Origin: Marivita sp046591575
GTDB taxonomy: Bacteria > Pseudomonadota > Alphaproteobacteria > Rhodobacterales > Rhodobacteraceae
Length of the DNA stretch: 64,000 bases
Assembly: GCF_046591575.1 (NCBI RefSeq)
Contig: NZ_JBIQWA010000002.1
Location: 394,240 to 458,239, forward strand
Reading direction: 5' to 3'
Positions 62,797-64,000 of this stretch are shown here, piece after piece. Below the pieces are notes generated by a model that worked only from the letters and a program-made list of their open reading frames with translations, had not been told where the DNA came from and ran no database searches. Both the position numbers and the translations under genes were made by a program. The first letter of the stretch is position 1. The number at the start of each line of letters is the position of its first letter.

Positions 62797-63578
62797 TGGA
62801 CACACCACTTCATTTGGAACGGCGCGGGCATGTTCTGGAGGTCACGTTGAACCGGCCCAAGGCCAATGCGATTGATCTGACAACAAGCCGCGCGATGGGA
62901 GAGGTGTTTCGCGAGTTCCGAGACGATCCGGAATTGCGCGTCGCTTTGTTGACCGGGGCCGGGGACAAGTTCTTTTGCCCGGGTTGGGATCTCAAGGCGG
63001 CGGCCGACGGGGATGCGGTGGATGGCGATTACGGCGTCGGCGGTTTTGGCGGTCTGCAAGAATTGCGGGATCTCAACAAACCGGTCATCGCTGCGGTGAA
63101 CGGAATTTGCTGTGGCGGCGGGCTGGAGCTGGCTTTGAGTGCCGACATTATACTGGCCGCCGATCACGCAAGTTTTGCCTTGCCGGAAATCCGGTCCGGC
63201 ACGGTGGCGGATGCGGCCTCTGTGAAGATGCCGAAACGCATTCCCTATCATATTGCGATGGAGATGTTGCTGACGGGCCGGTGGCTTGATGTGGAAGAAG
63301 CCGCGCGGTGGGGATTTGTGAATCACGTGTATCCGGGCGGCGACCTGATGGACGAGGCGCGTCAGATGGCTGACCTTTTGGCGTCCGGCCCTCCTCTGGT
63401 TTATGCCGCGATCAAAGAGATCGTCCGCGAGGCGGAAGACAAGACTTTTCAGGACATGATGAACCGTATCACAAAGCGTCAGCTTGCGACGGTTGATGTG
63501 CTCTACGACTCAGAAGATCAGCTGGAAGGGGCGAAAGCCTTTGCCGAAAAGCGCGATCCGGTCTGGAAAGGACGCTGA
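62796..63578 (+). CDS. caiD: Enoyl-CoA hydratase, CaiD-like (crotonobetainyl-CoA hydratase)
   Basis: A 260-residue crotonase that should hydrate crotonobetainyl-CoA to L-carnitinyl-CoA. FFCPGWDLKAAADGDAVDGD (about 57-76), GVGGFGGLQEL, NGICCGGGLELALSADII and FALPEIRSGTV match the CaiD pattern, with both catalytic Glu residues (GGLELA and LPEIR). ATG overlaps the stop of the CoA-ligase gene by one base (TGATG), so translation is coupled and may depend on the frameshifted gene being read to its end. Confidence 0.85.
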   Translation: MDTPLHLERRGHVLEVTLNRPKANAIDLTTSRAMGEVFREFRDDPELRVALLTGAGDKFFCPGWDLKAAADGDAVDGDYGVGGFGGLQELRDLNKPVIAAVNGICCGGGLELALSADIILAADHASFALPEIRSGTVADAASVKMPKRIPYHIAMEMLLTGRWLDVEEAARWGFVNHVYPGGDLMDEARQMADLLASGPPLVYAAIKEIVREAEDKTFQDMMNRITKRQLATVDVLYDSEDQLEGAKAFAEKRDPVWKGR

Positions 63579-63772
63579 GTCTGGGTGAGTCTGGTGCTTT
63601 CCCTAGGGGTATGTGTGGGTAAGCCTGTGGATAACCGCATAACCTCGGGGTGAGAGGCAGAGCTTGTTTGCTGGCCTATGTTTCGAAACAGGATTTTTGA
63701 AAAGAAAAACAGCATGATTTCAGTGGGTTGCCTGGAATTTGAAGAATTTTCAAGATTCCTGCGATTTTCTGC
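63579..63772. other. AT-rich region upstream of the rRNA promoter
   Basis: No gene seen. A perfect DnaA-box sequence TGTGGATAA (63626-63634) is isolated. The segment 63738-63771 is AT-rich with an inverted TTGAA/TTCAA pair, and may act as an UP element or activator site for the following rRNA promoter. Confidence 0.45.
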
Positions 63773-63801
63773 TTGCGGTCCTGCGGTCCCGACTCTAAAT
63801 A
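63773..63801 (+). promoter_or_regulatory. rRNA operon promoter
   Basis: TTGCGG (63773-63778), 17 bases, TAAATA (63796-63801), followed by a C-rich discriminator (CCCCCTCACCGG). The transcript would start near 63808. Strong spacing, an AT-rich upstream segment and a GC-rich discriminator fit a stringently controlled rRNA promoter. Confidence 0.6.
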
Positions 63802-63807
63802 CCCCCT

Positions 63808-64000
63808 CACCGGCGGCGCTGAGGTGCACGTTGGGACGCAGGGCGGGACGGACGGACAGTGGTTCGGATGGAACGTGAGGCGGATAACTTAGGGGTTTGT
63901 CAGGCGGGCGCGCCGGAAGATTAGGGCGCACTGGTCTGGTATTTGTCTCTGGGTTGCTCTTTGACATTGATAATATCTGAAGAGATATGCGGGCGGTTTG
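63808..64000 (+). other. Leader of an rRNA operon (16S gene begins beyond the window)
   Basis: The region contains TGCTCTTTGACA, then an ATCTGAAGAGATATG segment typical of roseobacter pre-16S leaders, and GGGCGGTTTG at the edge. No coding sequence is present. The mature 16S rRNA is expected within the next few hundred bases. Confidence 0.65.
63955..63966 (+). promoter_or_regulatory. rRNA antitermination boxA
   Basis: TGCTCTTTGACA differs by one base from the E. coli rrn boxA (TGCTCTTTAACA), the NusB/NusE binding site in rRNA leaders. Confidence 0.7.

Overview
The window is high-GC DNA from an alphaproteobacterium, most likely Rhodobacterales (Roseobacter group). Pointers are the pyrH-to-lpxB envelope block that uses LpxI rather than LpxH, an IalB-family protein, xerD/aroK/aroB synteny, and a roseobacter-like pre-16S leader at the right edge. 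No phage, insertion sequence, CRISPR array or tRNA gene was seen. Nearly all of it is ordinary chromosome.

Layout: (1) 1-3.8 kb, an AttEFGH-like ABC permease (cut by the left edge), a lipocalin-like AttH/CrtC protein and a PPOX-family flavoprotein. (2) 4-7.8 kb, a MocA-like nucleotidyltransferase, a decayed 3' fragment of a dimethylglycine-dehydrogenase-like gene, and an intact, oppositely oriented member of that family. (3) 7.8-15 kb, a CorC/CNNM protein, XerD, an uncharacterised exported protein with an overlapping 49-residue membrane peptide, aroK-aroB, ssb and a lytic transglycosylase. (4) 15-21.4 kb, a dipeptide/oligopeptide-type ABC importer with a Tat-exported binding protein, driven by a promoter with an operator-like palindrome in its spacer. 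(5) 21.4-34.6 kb, miaA, then pyrH-frr-uppS-cdsA-dxr-rseP-(52-aa peptide)-bamA-skp-fabZ-lpxA-lpxI-lpxB, without the usual lpxD. (6) 34.7-48.3 kb, IalB, a HerA-like ATPase, an Atm1-type ABC exporter, an RND efflux pair, and the conserved YfgM-like/bamB/der trio. (7) 48.5-52.8 kb, a coxG-coxS-coxL-coxM molybdenum hydroxylase cluster of form II. (8) 53-56.8 kb, rpiB, a universal stress protein, an AGCS symporter and rlmE. (9) 57.1-63.6 kb, a five-gene carnitine/gamma-butyrobetaine degradation cluster. (10) 63.6-64 kb, promoter, boxA and leader of an rRNA operon whose 16S gene starts beyond the window.

Functionally, region 9 should turn gamma-butyrobetaine through CoA-linked steps into L-carnitine and then glycine betaine. 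The dimethylglycine-dehydrogenase-like enzyme of region 2 belongs to the family that processes the next demethylation products, although the two loci are about 50 kb apart. The CoA-ligase gene of region 9 is broken by a one-base shift in a run of seven G; this could be a real mutation, phase variation, ribosomal slippage or a sequence error. The points most worth checking are that G-tract, two candidate small RNAs with orphan terminators, a cluster of palindromes upstream of rlmE, a perfect hairpin inside the carnitine operon, and several operator-like inverted repeats.
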